From positions 249,642,668 to 249,706,667 of the forward strand of contig CAKMRJ010005523.1 in the NCBI GenBank assembly GCA_928212115.1: 64,000 nt of DNA. The letters are read 5' to 3'. Below are positions 24,328-36,374 of this stretch, piece by piece. The notes beneath the pieces were generated by a model, which saw only the letters and a list, made by a program, of their open reading frames with translations, was not told the origin of the DNA and ran no database searches. The stretch is from Lactuca virosa. Taxonomy: Eukaryota; Streptophyta; Magnoliopsida; Asterales; Asteraceae. Positions within the stretch are counted from its first letter, which is position 1. The number at the start of each line of letters is the position of its first letter. The position numbers and the translations under genes are program-made.

Positions 24328-25549
24328 CTTAAAGAGAGAGATTGAGAGATATAACTCACCTTGTTAGTTAGTGAAGACTAACTATCCCACTTTGGCTTCT
24401 TTCTGTCATTGATGCATCGTTTTTGATCTTAGGCCTAATCATACATACATACAAGTTCTTAATACTTGTTTTAGCCTATTAAGAGCTTTTGACTCTTAAA
24501 ATTCAACATACCCACTTAATCGATCGTTAATCTATCTTTTCATTCTCTATCTCTTAATCTTGTCCAATTAATGAATTAAGCATCCAATTATACCTAATTT
24601 ATTATAATATACTCTAATGCAGCAATTCATCATCCAGTTAGTTAGTGTTTCAAACCCTAGCCTCACATACATTGATCCCACCATCGAAATACTTTCTAAG
24701 CTTGGTTAAAGCTTCTAGACACTATCAATAACATCCTACTTCACCTATATGTTAATTAAATCAAGCAATCTAACCAATTCATCAAAACACCCTTAAAGCC
24801 CTAATTAGCTTAATTAAGGAGTAGATGATTGCTTCATCTGTTTTCCACCTTCAATCCAAGCCATATGCACCCTAGATCGCCTCTTGTTTCTTCTCCAAAT
24901 CGCCAGAGCATCATATGGGAGGGTGTGGGTGTGCAAAATGACAAGAATGAAGCCTTAATAACCTCTTCTTATGTCTCGTTTCCGCGCCGCGGAGACCACT
25001 TGACTAGAAATCAATGGCCGCTTAAATGCTTTTCGTGTTGTGGCATACATTTTCCGCGGAACGAAAACTGCTTGACAGCGGTTACCTTAGTTGATTCTAT
25101 TCTAGCTTTGGGACATTTTTATCCCAACTTTTAACCCTCATATCTTCTTCGTTTCTTACCCATTTTCGATTTTCTTTATATCCATACAAAGGTGGGAACA
25201 TACTCTATACATTTATTAAATCACTTCTCACTGAATTAATACAGGTCTTAATCTATTAAGTCACAAACTTGGGCCGAAAAGTATAAAAATACCCAGTTTA
25301 CCCTTTAGGCCAAAATGCATCTTCTCATGCATTCTTTCTCTATAACTTACTCATCTAATCTCATCTTAGTGACTTAAACTCTTCTTGGCCATTTTCATGA
25401 TGTTACAACTTCATATTCTCATTTTATACTCATAAATGACCAAATTGCCCTTTTGGTCAATATTTGACTAAAAGTCAATCTTCTCAAAATTTTAGGTTCT
25501 TACAACCAGTCATAGAATTGAAAAACACAATTGAAATTCGGGTGTTACA

Positions 25550-25744
25550 ATCTATTTATTCGTAAGTTGTAAAAAGTTTGAAACACAAGTGGTAAGCATA
25601 TAAAACTATAAATATAACTATGTAATATATTATGACAAATGGTGTATAAATATCATTTTCCTCTTTTAAAGCAAAAATCACTTATTCTCTTTAATCTCCC
25701 TCAGCACCTACATTCTCCCACAAACAATGAAAGCAAGATAAAAT
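25550..25744. other. Unassigned spacer before Copia-2
   Basis: AT-rich, no reading frame or repeat seen. It may be host DNA, since Copia-2 is flanked by host-like sequence on its other side too. Confidence 0.4.
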
Positions 25745-26556
25745 TTATGGGTTATGAGCATAACATCATTCCTATGGTGTTCATGAAACCCTAATTGCTT
25801 TGATCTAGGTTTTCTACTATGAATATAACAACATTGGATACCAAAGCAATGATCCTAAGAACTAGCATACAACAATCAAATTGACATATAAACTAGGTTT
25901 TAGATCTTACCTTTCTTGTTATGTAGTAATAACAAGTTCTTCTTGAATATCCTTGACCTTTGAAAGCTTAGTGCCTCAAATGTTGTACCTCTAATGGAGT
26001 CACAAACACCACTAGCAACAAGAGGACTTAGGAGAGGGAGGAGGAGGCACCAAAAACGTCTAGGGTTCTCTTAGAAGTGTTAGCCACGTTTTTGGGAGCC
26101 TTATGGGGTCCTTATATAGTTCAGGCTTCTAGGGTTTTCAACTTGGAAACCCTAATCCAATTGCTTAGTCCTTAAGCAGCCCAAAGATCCTTCCAGAAGG
26201 TCCTTTGGACGATTTCTATATGGACTCCCATATAGAATTCATCCATTGCTTCCTTATGGATCCTAATCCCAACTTTGTAACTATCTTATAATTACAGTAT
26301 CAGTCCCCTTTATTTAATTAATCTCTTTTGACCACAAAATTAATTATAAATTAATTCTTGACCAATATTAATTAAACAATATGATTTCTCTTTTAATATA
26401 TTATTCTTATAATATATTAATCAATCATAATTAATCCTCTTCCTCCTCAATTCATCCTATCAGTATCTATGGTGAAGGCAACCCAAAAGGACCATGCTCA
26501 TAACCGGGTCAAGTACATACCAAAATATGTTATGGGCTTAGACACCTAATCCAACA
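25745..26556 (-). repeat. Copia-2 3' LTR
   Basis: Direct repeat of 37933-38747. The outer end has decayed (TTATGG where the partner has TGATGA). A minus-strand TATA box CTATATAAGG is at about 26111-26119. Confidence 0.9.
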
Positions 26557-27711
26557 GTCTTCCACTTGGATATGTCTAATAAATATTTTGCAAGTATGAC
26601 TTCAGAACCTGATTAGCAATCGTAGCTTTCAAAAGCCGTTGTCGAACTCTGATCTTATCAGCAACGCGTCCTTTAGATAAGGGATCATATATTCCTCCAT
26701 TCTAGATATCGTAGAGACATGAGACATGGATTATAATCATTATCTCCGTCTATGTGTTGTTTCCCGATTTTCCGATTTATGACGATTGACAACAGACTAC
26801 AATTGAACACATCAACTTAGTCCAGGCTTGGCCAAGCGCTTTAGGGTGTCATCACTAAATCATCGAGGGGCCCACATATATCGCTTTTATCCCACTTTGG
26901 GTAAAAGAAACAGATAAACCTCGACTAAAATGCTCGCTTGTACTTACTCATCAAATCATACACAACAATATGTTTTATAACACCAAGTTACTGGAGCGTT
27001 TACATATTATCAATGTGCAACCGACTTGTAAATTACAACTCACACGTCTTGGTTTCATATTATCGTCTCACTAATCACCCGTGATAAAATCCATGAAGTG
27101 ATTCAAGTGAGCGTGAGTTTAATCCAATACTCAAATCTTATTTCAGGAGTACTCATGAACACTACATCAGACTTTTGCCATGTCTAAACGCTTTAGACAA
27201 TCTACAGTCGGATTCATGACAGTCTAGCTTCAATACCTACTTCCAAAGTATTTATCAACTGTGGATGGTTTGAATAATCATATTATTCGGGAAGTCAAAA
27301 CATGCAAAGTGAAACACAAGAATAATACTAATCCTATATGGCCCCAAACTTTTGAGTATAAATAAAACACCTTTATTTAATCACCATATTGATTACTCAT
27401 TATTCATTGTATAATGTTTCGGATAATCAACTTATTACTTGAATTATAACAACAGTTGTCCCATGCTCCAAGCATGCACACTATGTTTACCTATGGTCCA
27501 TACTTTGTGAAATAAATCAATTGAACACATTTCCAACGATACTCATTTCACAACTCCTAATCCTTGTCACAAGTGTAAGAATTCCAAATTCTTGCCACTA
27601 TTAGAATATGTGAGATTCTAATATTTTATGCAACGATCCTTTTGTAATGTCACAGCACCAAAGCCACCAAGACTTTGCCAATGATATTACAAAGTGCTCT
27701 ATTGGAGATAG
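26557..27711 (-). other. Copia-2 non-coding tail with polypurine tract
   Basis: Begins with the minus-strand purine tract CCAAGTGGAAGAC (26557-26569). The next few hundred bases are recognisably similar to 912-1500 of Copia-1. No coding sequence. Confidence 0.6.
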
Positions 27712-28247
27712 TTACAAGTCAATTCCATAGATGTGAAGTCTCACATTCAAAGTACATTCCTTTGAACATCCTTCTTGCACAAAAGTTTCTAATCTAGACA
27801 TAGATTCTTGATATCTAACTCCCAATATGGAAACATTTCCATATTTGCCATACGACAACTCATTATTAATAGAATCATATCTAATCATAATAATGTCATT
27901 ATGGTCCATTCGTTACTATACTTCCAACTGTCTACAAGTGACCAATCCTTGGCGAACCTTAGATTGTCCTTGACAGTTGTTTAATTAGTTTTAGTCATAT
28001 CCGGTCCTGGTCCTTTTTCCTCCTTAATGCCCTAGGCATTTGGAAAATCAGAACGATCGAATATTACAGCATATGCAATCGATCCTATACCCGAAGCGTA
28101 TGGGATACGATGCGCAATGAAAACGTGATACTTTACAAGTCTCTTGCCATAATATTTCCATATATAGAATTCTTTTAAGTTGAACCTTTTCAACATAACA
28201 TCCATATATGTCCTTTGACTAAATTTGAATAAAATTTCTCGATCCAA
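27712..28247 (-). pseudogene. Copia-2 RT/RNase H remnant
   Basis: The frame at 28032-28247 reads FSQRTYMDVMLKRFN and later RIPYASGIGSIAYAV, matching the RT-RNase H connection of Copia-1 (SQSTYVDKVLKRFN, PYASAVGSIMYV). The bases between these blocks are out of register. The frame at 27712-27909 follows in the right order but has no clear motif. Non-functional. Confidence 0.75.
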
Positions 28248-29202
28248 GCTTTTAGATTTTGAAATGAAGTATAATATTCTCTCCCTTAATTATAGCAAAA
28301 CAACTTTTCAACCCCTGCAACTTTGCAAAGTGAAACTTTTGTTTTTCTATAATTAATATTGCTAACTTGCAACACTTAAAATAATAATCATGCTCCCACT
28401 AACATGATAATTATATCCATACCAGCATAACATTTATGCTCCCACTAGCTTTGACACGTATTCAGAAAGCAGTTGGACTTCTAGAAATCAATACTTATTG
28501 ACTTCCAAAGTTCATAGTTCTAATACGATATGCTTCGATAAGCCTTTATCTAAACTTCTCAAACTCATACACCTTTCCTTAGATAGCTCATATGTATGTC
28601 TAAACTAATTTAGAACTTATAGCAATAAGTCCTAAATGTTTAGACTAATTGCCAAATCTCACAATTCGAACCATGAAGAGGGATGCCGTAATCATGATCG
28701 GATTTGAGAATGCAATTCTCATAATTGCTATCTCTTTAAAATCTTCCTAGTGAAAGCTTTTCCTCACAATCATTTTCATGAAGGAGAGAAAACCTTATGA
28801 CACTTAGATTTTATGGTGTATGTGCTCCTATCCATGTGAATTTGTCATAATCATAAGATAATGTTTGTGATAAATCCAAACTCTTATGGACAGAACTTGT
28901 TCATTCTTAATTTCTTGCCATCAAGGGTCCTACCATTGCTTCCAAGTTATTTAGCAGCTCACCTGTACTTGTCAATGCACTTTCATTGAACAAGGTGCTT
29001 ACAGTCAATTGAGAACTTGTAGAATTCATATGCATAAGTAACTTTACTGGAATGGCATAGAAACAAAATTGTGTCAACTAGCGATTAATAGTAGGTTTAC
29101 TCCTGATTAGTTCTTGAAACTTTTCAAGATCTTTAAGACTCATACTGACCTCTTGACATATAAGATTCTTTTGTCAAGAAACATTTCTTGTCAAACAAAT
29201 AT
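28248..29202 (-). pseudogene. Copia-2 pol remains, unreadable
   Basis: Sits where RT should be, but no frame or motif survives. The phrase GAGGGATGCCGTAATC at 28678-28693 is normally found in the leader of these families (5883 and 36487), so this stretch may be rearranged. Confidence 0.4.
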
Positions 29203-29449
29203 CACTACAAGAAAAAGACCCTTTTACGATGCGCAAACCACGACACTCATTGATTTATGTTATGCAAAAGAGAGTGACATTAAAAAAGTGTCATCTTTTT
29301 AAAAAATTGAAGGATTTAGGTCGCGCATTATTGCGTGACCTTAAATTAGTGTCTCATGTAAAAAAATTAAAAACACGGAGGGCACTTTATCTAAAATGTG
29401 CGTCCTCTGTGAATGTCGCTTTATGATTTTTACTCAAAACGCGCGTTCT

Positions 29450-32300
29450 AAAATTTTTAAATACCCCGCTTCAAGACCTCCCTTCGTTCTCTTCTTCCCT
29501 TTCTCTCTGCAAACCCTAATCACGATACCATCTCTGCTTACGTTCATTCCTGAAGATCACAAAATGGAAACCAGCAACTTGGGCTTTTATATCCCACTTA
29601 CATATAATCATGATTTTCATCCTTGCATTTGTCTCAGATCGATGCTTCTTGGTTCTTCTCCATCGCCTTATCTCCCTTCTCTAATACTATCTCTTTGTTT
29701 CTCTTGCTTTCTGGATGGTTCTACTGCTCCAACTTCTCTATGGTACTATTCATCGACTTCCTTAAGTCCACTAGGGTAACCGCCACTTTCGATCAGTCGG
29801 TGTCATCTCATTCAGTTCCTTCAGTGATGGTGGGTTTTCTCAGTAAAATAAAATGCAGTTGCGGTATAAATACAAATAACAGAGATGGGGCTAATCGATT
29901 TAGGGTTTGATTTGTGCGTGGAGAAGATTGACGGGACTTCAAAGCACAAAACAAAGACAACGATGGAGGCAGAGTGAAAGCAACAAATATAGACCTTCTT
30001 TTACACCCGCGATTCAAGGTTTGATTTTCGTCTTTTTAACCCACTTCTGATGGATCATCGTCACTAAAATTCTCCGTTTCTGGGAATTTGAAACCGGATT
30101 TGTATATCCTAATTCATATGCTTCTTTCTCTCCCTTTTATTCGTTTCTCCCTCACAAAGATGAAAACAATTACAGATGATGTGTCAGTGGATGACAGATC
30201 GATTAGGAGACAGTAGATTTGGATTTCCTTACAATTCCATACGTTCATCAGGTTATACTCTCCAGGTAGTCATTTCCTCCTTTAGCGCTTGCTTTGATAA
30301 ACCTAATATTTCTGCTCACTGTAGCTCTATCTCACTGGTTCTTAATAAAATAATTGTTGTTTAAACTTTCAAATCCTTATAAAACACCCTAAAATTGGTA
30401 GATTGAGGCTGAAGCAAATGCTGTAAAAGGAGTTGCAGAGAACCTATGTCGAATGAGAATTGTGTTGGACAGGTTATTTTGACTTCAACAGGTATCTTAA
30501 TCAGAAATTTCTGTTAATTTTTGTTGTTTTATACCGTATAAAATTAGTAGTGATTAAGGATTTCAAGGCGATTGCCTAATGTGTTGGTTTAAATTCATGC
30601 TCCGGGTATCTATCGATATACAACCTTTGAATCCACCAAATCTCCAACATTTTATTCTAAACAATTAATTGATTTGATTGTCTGATTTTTGGTTATTTTA
30701 GGGCCTGGGATTGCTGGTTCTATTCTTAATCTTAAAGATGCTGAAACTGGGAAAGAAGAAAGGGTTTGGGTTCGGATTTGGGAAGTCGATTTTGTCTCAA
30801 ACTATGGTGCATATTTGATCTTGACTCTGGTAAGTGGTTGGAGATAGATTTGCATCTTTGTTTTATTACCCGATAGAAATTTGGGAACATTTATTACTTT
30901 CTTCATTCAATTCCATTTTATGGGTCATTTGCAGCTTCAAGATTTAGATAATATCCACTCCAATATCAGTTTTGGAAACAACTAGCAAAATACTTACCAG
31001 ATGCAAAATTGTTTATTCATTTGGTTTTTTTAGCTTCTGTGATTCTATGATAACTTGAATCTTGCTACCTTTGTATGCTTTTTGTTAATAACGAGTATAT
31101 TCTTGTGAGTTTTTTTTAACAATTAGTAATATTACAATATTTTTTTGTATGTTCTCATGGTTGAAATTTATTACAGACCACATAAAAAATGTCATCCAAT
31201 AGGCACTTTATATAAGAAAAGCACGCCAGTCGGTTGCTACCAATACTCTTAAAAAGATACCGCCTGATATTCGACTAAATGTTGAGACGATATTATGATT
31301 TTTTTGTAGGGATTCAACATTATCACGGTTGAAGGAGACAACTGAAGCTATTCCTACTCTAACATCATGTCGTAAGTTCTATTTTCTCTTTTTCAATTAA
31401 TATGTTTATTTATTGCATTATTTTTTTGATCGATATAACATCCTACTTCTATTTCCCTTTCAGTAATGCCCATTGGTGATGTTGGATATGTTCCAATTGT
31501 TCAACAAATTTACCAACCTCCATGTCTTGCAACTTGCAATTTTCCAAGGATTACTTCATTCATGGAAAGGGTAAAAGTTGTCTTATATCTAAATTTCACT
31601 TTTCTGTTGTTTCTGCAACATCACTGAACTACTTATACCCTTGTCATGTTTCATTACTTCTACTTTAGGGATCAACCAACCATTTGTCGTGATCTTACAC
31701 TTCTAAGATGAAACATAAATTAGTAACAAATAATGATTCAATAACTTTTCCTATAAATATACTTCAATTTTTTTTAACAAAAATTGTGATTTTTTATTTT
31801 TTTTAGTGCTTTTTCCTTTTTAACAAATGCAACCTATAATTCATGGCAGGTTAGTTAAACAAGTTGAAAATATTTTCTATTTTTTTAGATTTTGGTTATT
31901 TGAAAAAATTAAAATTTCGTTTTCCATGTTTACTTGATACAATTTGTGGTGTACATTTTTACAGATAAAGAATGTATTGGCTTTAGGGGTTGATGATATG
32001 CATGACACATGACACAACTGTAAACATGATCTTGAGTGGACTTTATATAATGAAATTGAGATTATTCAAGGTCACACTTTTATTAACTTCATATAATTAT
32101 ATCAAGTTCAATTCTTTGCATTCTTTTTCATTTCAATGTTTTGTTTTTTTAATGAAACAAAATATGCCCAAATACAAATCAACAAACATAAAGAATTATA
32201 TTTATTCTAGAATAGAATGAACAGTTCCATTCCATCTCTTATTTTGTTGTTTTATCTCAAAAGAGTTTATGGTTTGCTTTCAGGACTTGTATGATGCTGA
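29450..32300 (+). pseudogene. Unidentified captured genic sequence in the CACTA element
   Basis: A TATA-like TTTTTAAATACC near 29454 is followed by a CT-rich, 5'UTR-like stretch and an ATG at 29563 (METSNLGFY...). Further on are several short exon-like stretches with GT/AG borders: around 30702-30830 (NLKDAETGKEERVWVRIWEV), 31310-31374 (DSTLSRLKETTEAIPTLTS) and 31464-31570 (MPIGDVGYVPIVQQIYQPP). I do not recognise the parent gene or genes. No continuous product can be read. Confidence 0.4.
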
Positions 32301-32453
32301 CACTCTGAATGGTGCCAAAGTGATTGTAAGTACCATTATATGATAAAGAAGGAGCAAGAACGGCCATCATCTGTCCAAAGAAATACAACAATTGTTGCGG
32401 TTCTTATAGTGAATATTTTCTGGTAGTAACAGCACCATACCTGCTGTTTGGCT

Positions 32454-32533
32454 GAACTGAAGACAGGAGGCACAAGATGCATTGGAGATGTGTGAACTGA
32501 AGACAGGAGGCACAAGATGCGTTGGAGATGTGT
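32454..32533 (+). repeat. 40-bp tandem duplication in the CACTA element
   Basis: Two adjacent copies of a 40-bp unit starting GAACTGAAGACAGGAGGCAC, differing at one base. Confidence 0.9.
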
Positions 32534-32609
32534 GGGACACTTTACTGGCAAAAGGTAATTATGCTTTGATTAAGTCTTCGTCCAACTAATGGATGTTTTT
32601 TTTAATTCC

Positions 32610-32690
32610 ATCGGGGCATAGAAATGAAAATGGAACTGTTCGTATATGGGAGGTTGAAACTGGTAGATGTATCAAGATTTGGGAATTAAT
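32610..32690 (+). pseudogene. Captured WD40-repeat fragment, BOP1-like
   Basis: About 32628-32690 reads ENGTVRIWEVETGRCIKIWE, a WD40 strand with GTVRIWEVETGRC. This wording is characteristic of the BOP1 (block of proliferation 1) ribosome-biogenesis protein, where DGTVR(I/V)WEVETGRC occurs. Only one blade survives. Assignment to BOP1 rests on remembered similarity; another WD40 protein is possible. Confidence 0.5.
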
Positions 32691-33599
32691 TGTTTTCTTA
32701 TGATCTTGAATATATTAAGTTTTGTAAAAATGTAACTTTGTGCAGTTTCTATGAGTATTTATTTAAAGTGTGGATACAAGGAAACAAAACTGCAGCTGTG
32801 AAGCCTTATAGGTGAGTTAGTAATTGTAATTCTAGCTAAAATTACAACTATAGTTGTATGTATATAAAACAAACTAATGAGTTACATGTGGGAGGCATCA
32901 ATGAAACTTCCTGAATCAGGCAGAAGAGGTCTGTTATTTTTGTTGCTTTTTTAGTTGCTAATAATTTTGATATGTATTATTTGAACCAACTACAATTGTT
33001 AATCCCTGAATATAGCTTTCTTTTTTCTTTTCGTCCTTACAGCTTCCTTTTTGCATATTTGGCCCCTTCTCCAACAAAAAGGACTATTTTTGGGTCCAAA
33101 GTGGCAAAAATCAGCTATACTTAAGGACCAAAACATTTACAAGAACCTCAAAAATAAGGACCAAAATTGAAATACAACTTTTTATTACAAGGGTAAACAT
33201 GTCATTTTCTAATCCAACTTTTTTCCTTTATGTAAATGTAATAATATATTTTGCCCTCCCTGAAACAAACCTCAACAAGATGAAGATTGGAAGCACGACT
33301 GAGGACAAAAGCAAACTCACAATTGTCTTGTCTGATGCTTTTCTCAAAAGCTTCTTTAATGCTCACAACCTGTTGAAGGAAATAGCAATGTACTATGTTA
33401 ATCAATTTTTATAGCATGCTCACAACCTGTTCAAAGTGGAATTACTTTTAAAAAATCTTGATGTCTGGACCTTAAATAAAAAAATCGAGAAGAAACTAGC
33501 TACGAAGTGCCTTTAATTATATCAGTGATTATATTTTATTAATTTAAATAATATTTTACTTGTTTGATATTCTTTCTGATAGTTGCCAAATTCTCACAG

Positions 33600-34026
33600 G
33601 TGGGAAGCACCATCAGTTCAAAAGAGGTTATAAAAATGTGATTGATGAAGACATTCGTTTGGTGAGAACTTAATATATAATGATGTTTATCTATGTAAAA
33701 TTTTTACATTAATTATTAGAGACAATAATGATCTTTATTCACAGAAAACTGTTGGCGAGGAGTTACATTTGGCCATTGAGACAAGTGGCCATGGAGCACT
33801 CCAGGAGAATCATTGGCTTGATGATGGTGCATATCTCATGGTATGTATAATGTATCCATTATTATAGTAATATATGTATATGTGTGAAGATGTGTATATT
33901 CATAGTGCTGCTTGACTTTCTTGACTTTATTTGTAGGTGAAGCTATTGAACAAACTTGCATCAGCTAGAGCTTCAGATCAAACTGGTGGAAGCAAAGTTT
34001 TGACCGAGGATTTGTTTTTTACATGA
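33600..34026 (+). pseudogene. Captured fragment of a phosphoglucosamine/phosphohexomutase-family gene
   Basis: Three exon-like blocks with GT/AG introns: 33600-33661, 33745-33840 and 33937-34026. Translation gives GKHHQFKRGYKNVIDEDIRL, then VGEELHLAIETSGHGALQEN, HWLDDGAYLMV and KLLNKLASARASDQTGGSKV, ending at a TGA (34024-34026). ETSGHG with the following acidic stretch is the sugar-recognition loop of domain 3 in alpha-D-phosphohexomutases. The wording matches the plant phosphoglucosamine-mutase-like family (DRT101-type). The catalytic-serine domain 1 and the C-terminal domain 4 are absent, so it cannot be an enzyme. The intact parent gene should lie elsewhere in the genome. Confidence 0.82.
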
Positions 34027-34199
34027 TATCTGAAACAAGGTGTCCCGTAATAGCAATGTAGTAATAGGTTATATAGTTAGGTAAAACGTCTTAATAACAA
34101 TGTACAATTAGATCCCCTTAATACCAATGTATTACAATTTTTTGACATGATGTTATTGGATGAAATTGATTGTTTTTGGTATATATTTGTTTCCATATT

Positions 34200-34588
34200 C
34201 TTGTATTATGCGTAAATGAGTATCGTAAAGACGCTTCGTAAATGTATATCGTAAATGGTTGCAGAAGTTTATGACACACACATGCATGTCATCTTCATTT
34301 ATGACAGGGGCTTTAATGATACGCAATGCGTGTCCTAAACGTGTGTCGTAAGGTTACGACACGCAAATGCGTGTCATCTTCCTTTATGACAGGGGATTCT
34401 TTGATACACATTGCGCGTCGTAAATGCGCGTCATAAATGCACGTCGTAAATGCACATCTTCTATAGACGACGCGCAAAAGCGTGTCGTCTCTCGTTATGA
34501 CAGGGCCTTCCTTAACACGCATTTGCGCGTCGTCTGAGCGTTTTACGACACACATTGCGCGTCGTAAAAGGCTGTTTTTCTAGTAGTG
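34200..34588. repeat. CACTA subterminal repeat region
   Basis: Many copies in both orientations of a motif close to TTACGACACGCAATGCGTGTCGTAA. Such repeats are the usual transposase-binding sites of CACTA elements. The left end (29203-29400) has fewer and weaker copies. Confidence 0.85.
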
Positions 34589-34591
34589 TAT

Positions 34592-35647
34592 TCAAGAGTT
34601 AGTTCAGTTTCTTATCAAGATAAACACCTCACACAATTGGTCCTAGTTGGTCTTTGTCTTATCCAAGACATCACAACTTACCAATTTCAAATGTACAAGA
34701 GTAAGAAAAACATTTTTCTACTCCACATTTGATGAGTGTGTTAAAACTTCTTAAGATGTGTCACCCAAGTCACAATCTTAGAGTATGACTCTAAGACTGG
34801 ATTTTGGAACGAAGTATGATTCACCTTTTGATTTAACCATTTCAACAATTGCTGATTCCTCTTCTTAGCCATACTAGTGTACTAAGGTGTCCTTAGAAGA
34901 TCAATTGTGACACAGTTTCATAATCACTAAGTAAATCATAAAAACACGATACTTAAGTACTCTCCCATCTTTTTAAATTGGAGAAACTTTTATCTTTCTG
35001 CCTAATTGATTTTTCTTATTCGTTCTGCTATTCTTTGAAACTTTTCCAATGATTCAGAATCATACTTAATCTTTTAAGCATAACCATATTTACTAAACTT
35101 TTAGCAAATCATGACGAATAGTCTTATCATTCTTTGTGGTGGATCTGACCAGTGCACAACATTGTGTACTAGATCCATTAGTCCTTCACTTGACTCTCAT
35201 GCTTGTGAGAACAAGGAAATAGTCTTAATTTTTCCAAAGTACCAGGATTTCCATACATCACATGACTCAAATCATATGATTCCAAGCTTCTGTCCAATTG
35301 AAACTTGGGCGATGAGAATCTTTCCTTACTTAGAAAATTATGACACTACCACAAATAACATAACTAAGAATCACATCCACTATAATTGCTTATAATAGAA
35401 ACATACAAAAATCAATTTTCACAAATAACATTGCAAGGAGATATAAATAAGACAAAATCAAAATTTATTTTATTTATAAAAGGTGCGGAAAAACTTGTCC
35501 TTAGAATGCAAATCCAAATGAAAACTATGCTATTACATATTCCTAAGAAATCTATCCTAACTCTAAAGTAGTAGCTTAAAAATCCGATCTTCGAACCATG
35601 CGATCGAAATCCATTTCTTCGTGATCAGACTCATCTCACTTCTTCCT
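34592..35647 (-). pseudogene. Copia-2 integrase region, decayed
   Basis: Occupies the place of integrase between the gag remnant and the CACTA insertion. Only short frames remain and no catalytic motif is readable. Confidence 0.4.
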
Positions 35648-36374
35648 TTAAGTTTCCTTTCCTTTCTTTGATCCTACAAAACATCGAAATGCAATCTTAC
35701 CTGAAGCAGAGTCATACATCTTGACTCTCACATCCTCATGATCTTTCAGGTAAATATGGAAGCTTCGCATCCAATGCCCCTTCTCTTGGCAGTAGAAACA
35801 AATGGACTCTTTTGGAACAACACACGGGACAATCTCAGATTCAGCCTTTCTCTTTACCATCCGGTCAAACGGTTTGACCTTGGCTGATCCCTTTCCATTG
35901 GGAAGAGAAGAATGTCCATGGAAGTTTGGGAGGTTGATCTACCAGACAAATTTGCTTGACCAGTGCGACAAATCATTGCTGATTCAGCAGCAATAAGCAA
36001 ATAAGTCAAATCAATGAGGGTCACGTCGTGGTCCATCATATAGTACTCTCTAATGAACTCACTATATGAGTCAGGAAGTGATTGAAGAACCAAGTCAATA
36101 GCCAGCTTCCCAGATACTTCGACACCCAACATTCCCAACTTATCAATATGCAACTTTATATCCAAGACATGAGCACATACATACTTTCCATCTTCGTGTT
36201 TTTTGCCAATAGGGCTTGAGTGATCTTGAACTTTTCAAGCCTTCGAACATGTGGGTCAGGGAGAATAATAGGAGGAGGTGGAGGAAGTGAAGCATGATTT
36301 TGCCTTTCCACAATCCAATCGTGGAACATCATCTTCATGTGGAAAACTTTTTCCAAAGGATTTGGGAAGACCAT
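35648..36374 (-). pseudogene. Copia-2 gag remnant with zinc knuckle
   Basis: Three overlapping frames in sense order. 36156-36374 has HDWIVERQ and RRLEKFKITQALLA. 35854-36165 has KLAIDLVLQSLPDSYSEFI and EYYMMDHDVTL, the Copia gag UBN2 block. 35648-35860 has CFYCQEKGHW, the first half of the knuckle, followed by RSFHI where the final Cys should be, so the zinc ligand set is incomplete. At least two frameshifts separate the parts. Capsid and nucleocapsid functions are lost. Confidence 0.8.

Larger units (their letters stand above)
23441..25549 (-). repeat. LTR fragment ending GTGTTACA
   Basis: 2.1 kb of non-coding sequence. Read on the minus strand it begins TGTAACACCCG, a common plant Gypsy LTR start. 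It contains the minisatellite at 23458-23828, a long (TA)n array, and GC-rich palindromes TTCCGCGCCGCGGA (24980-24993) and TTCCGCGGAA (25052-25061). The left border is not defined. Confidence 0.5.
29203..34588 (+). mobile_element. Non-autonomous CACTA transposon with captured host gene fragments
   Basis: 5386 bp, inserted in Copia-2. The left end CACTACAAGAAAAAG and the right end (reverse complement CACTACTAGAAAAACAG) form imperfect inverted repeats of about 34 bp. A perfect TAT duplication lies at 29200-29202 and 34589-34591, the 3 bp typical of CACTA. Subterminal repeats of the type ACGACACGCAAATGCGTGTCGT fill 34200-34570. I see no transposase. The interior contains spliced-looking host sequence on the plus strand, including a phosphohexomutase piece and a WD40 piece, so this is a Pack-CACTA (transduplicating) element. 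Confidence 0.92.

Noticed and set aside
29396..30017. A 127-residue frame at 29396-29779 and neighbours as an intact gene
   Set aside because: It spans what looks like a 5'UTR and first exon of captured sequence; no domain is recognisable and no long continuation is seen.
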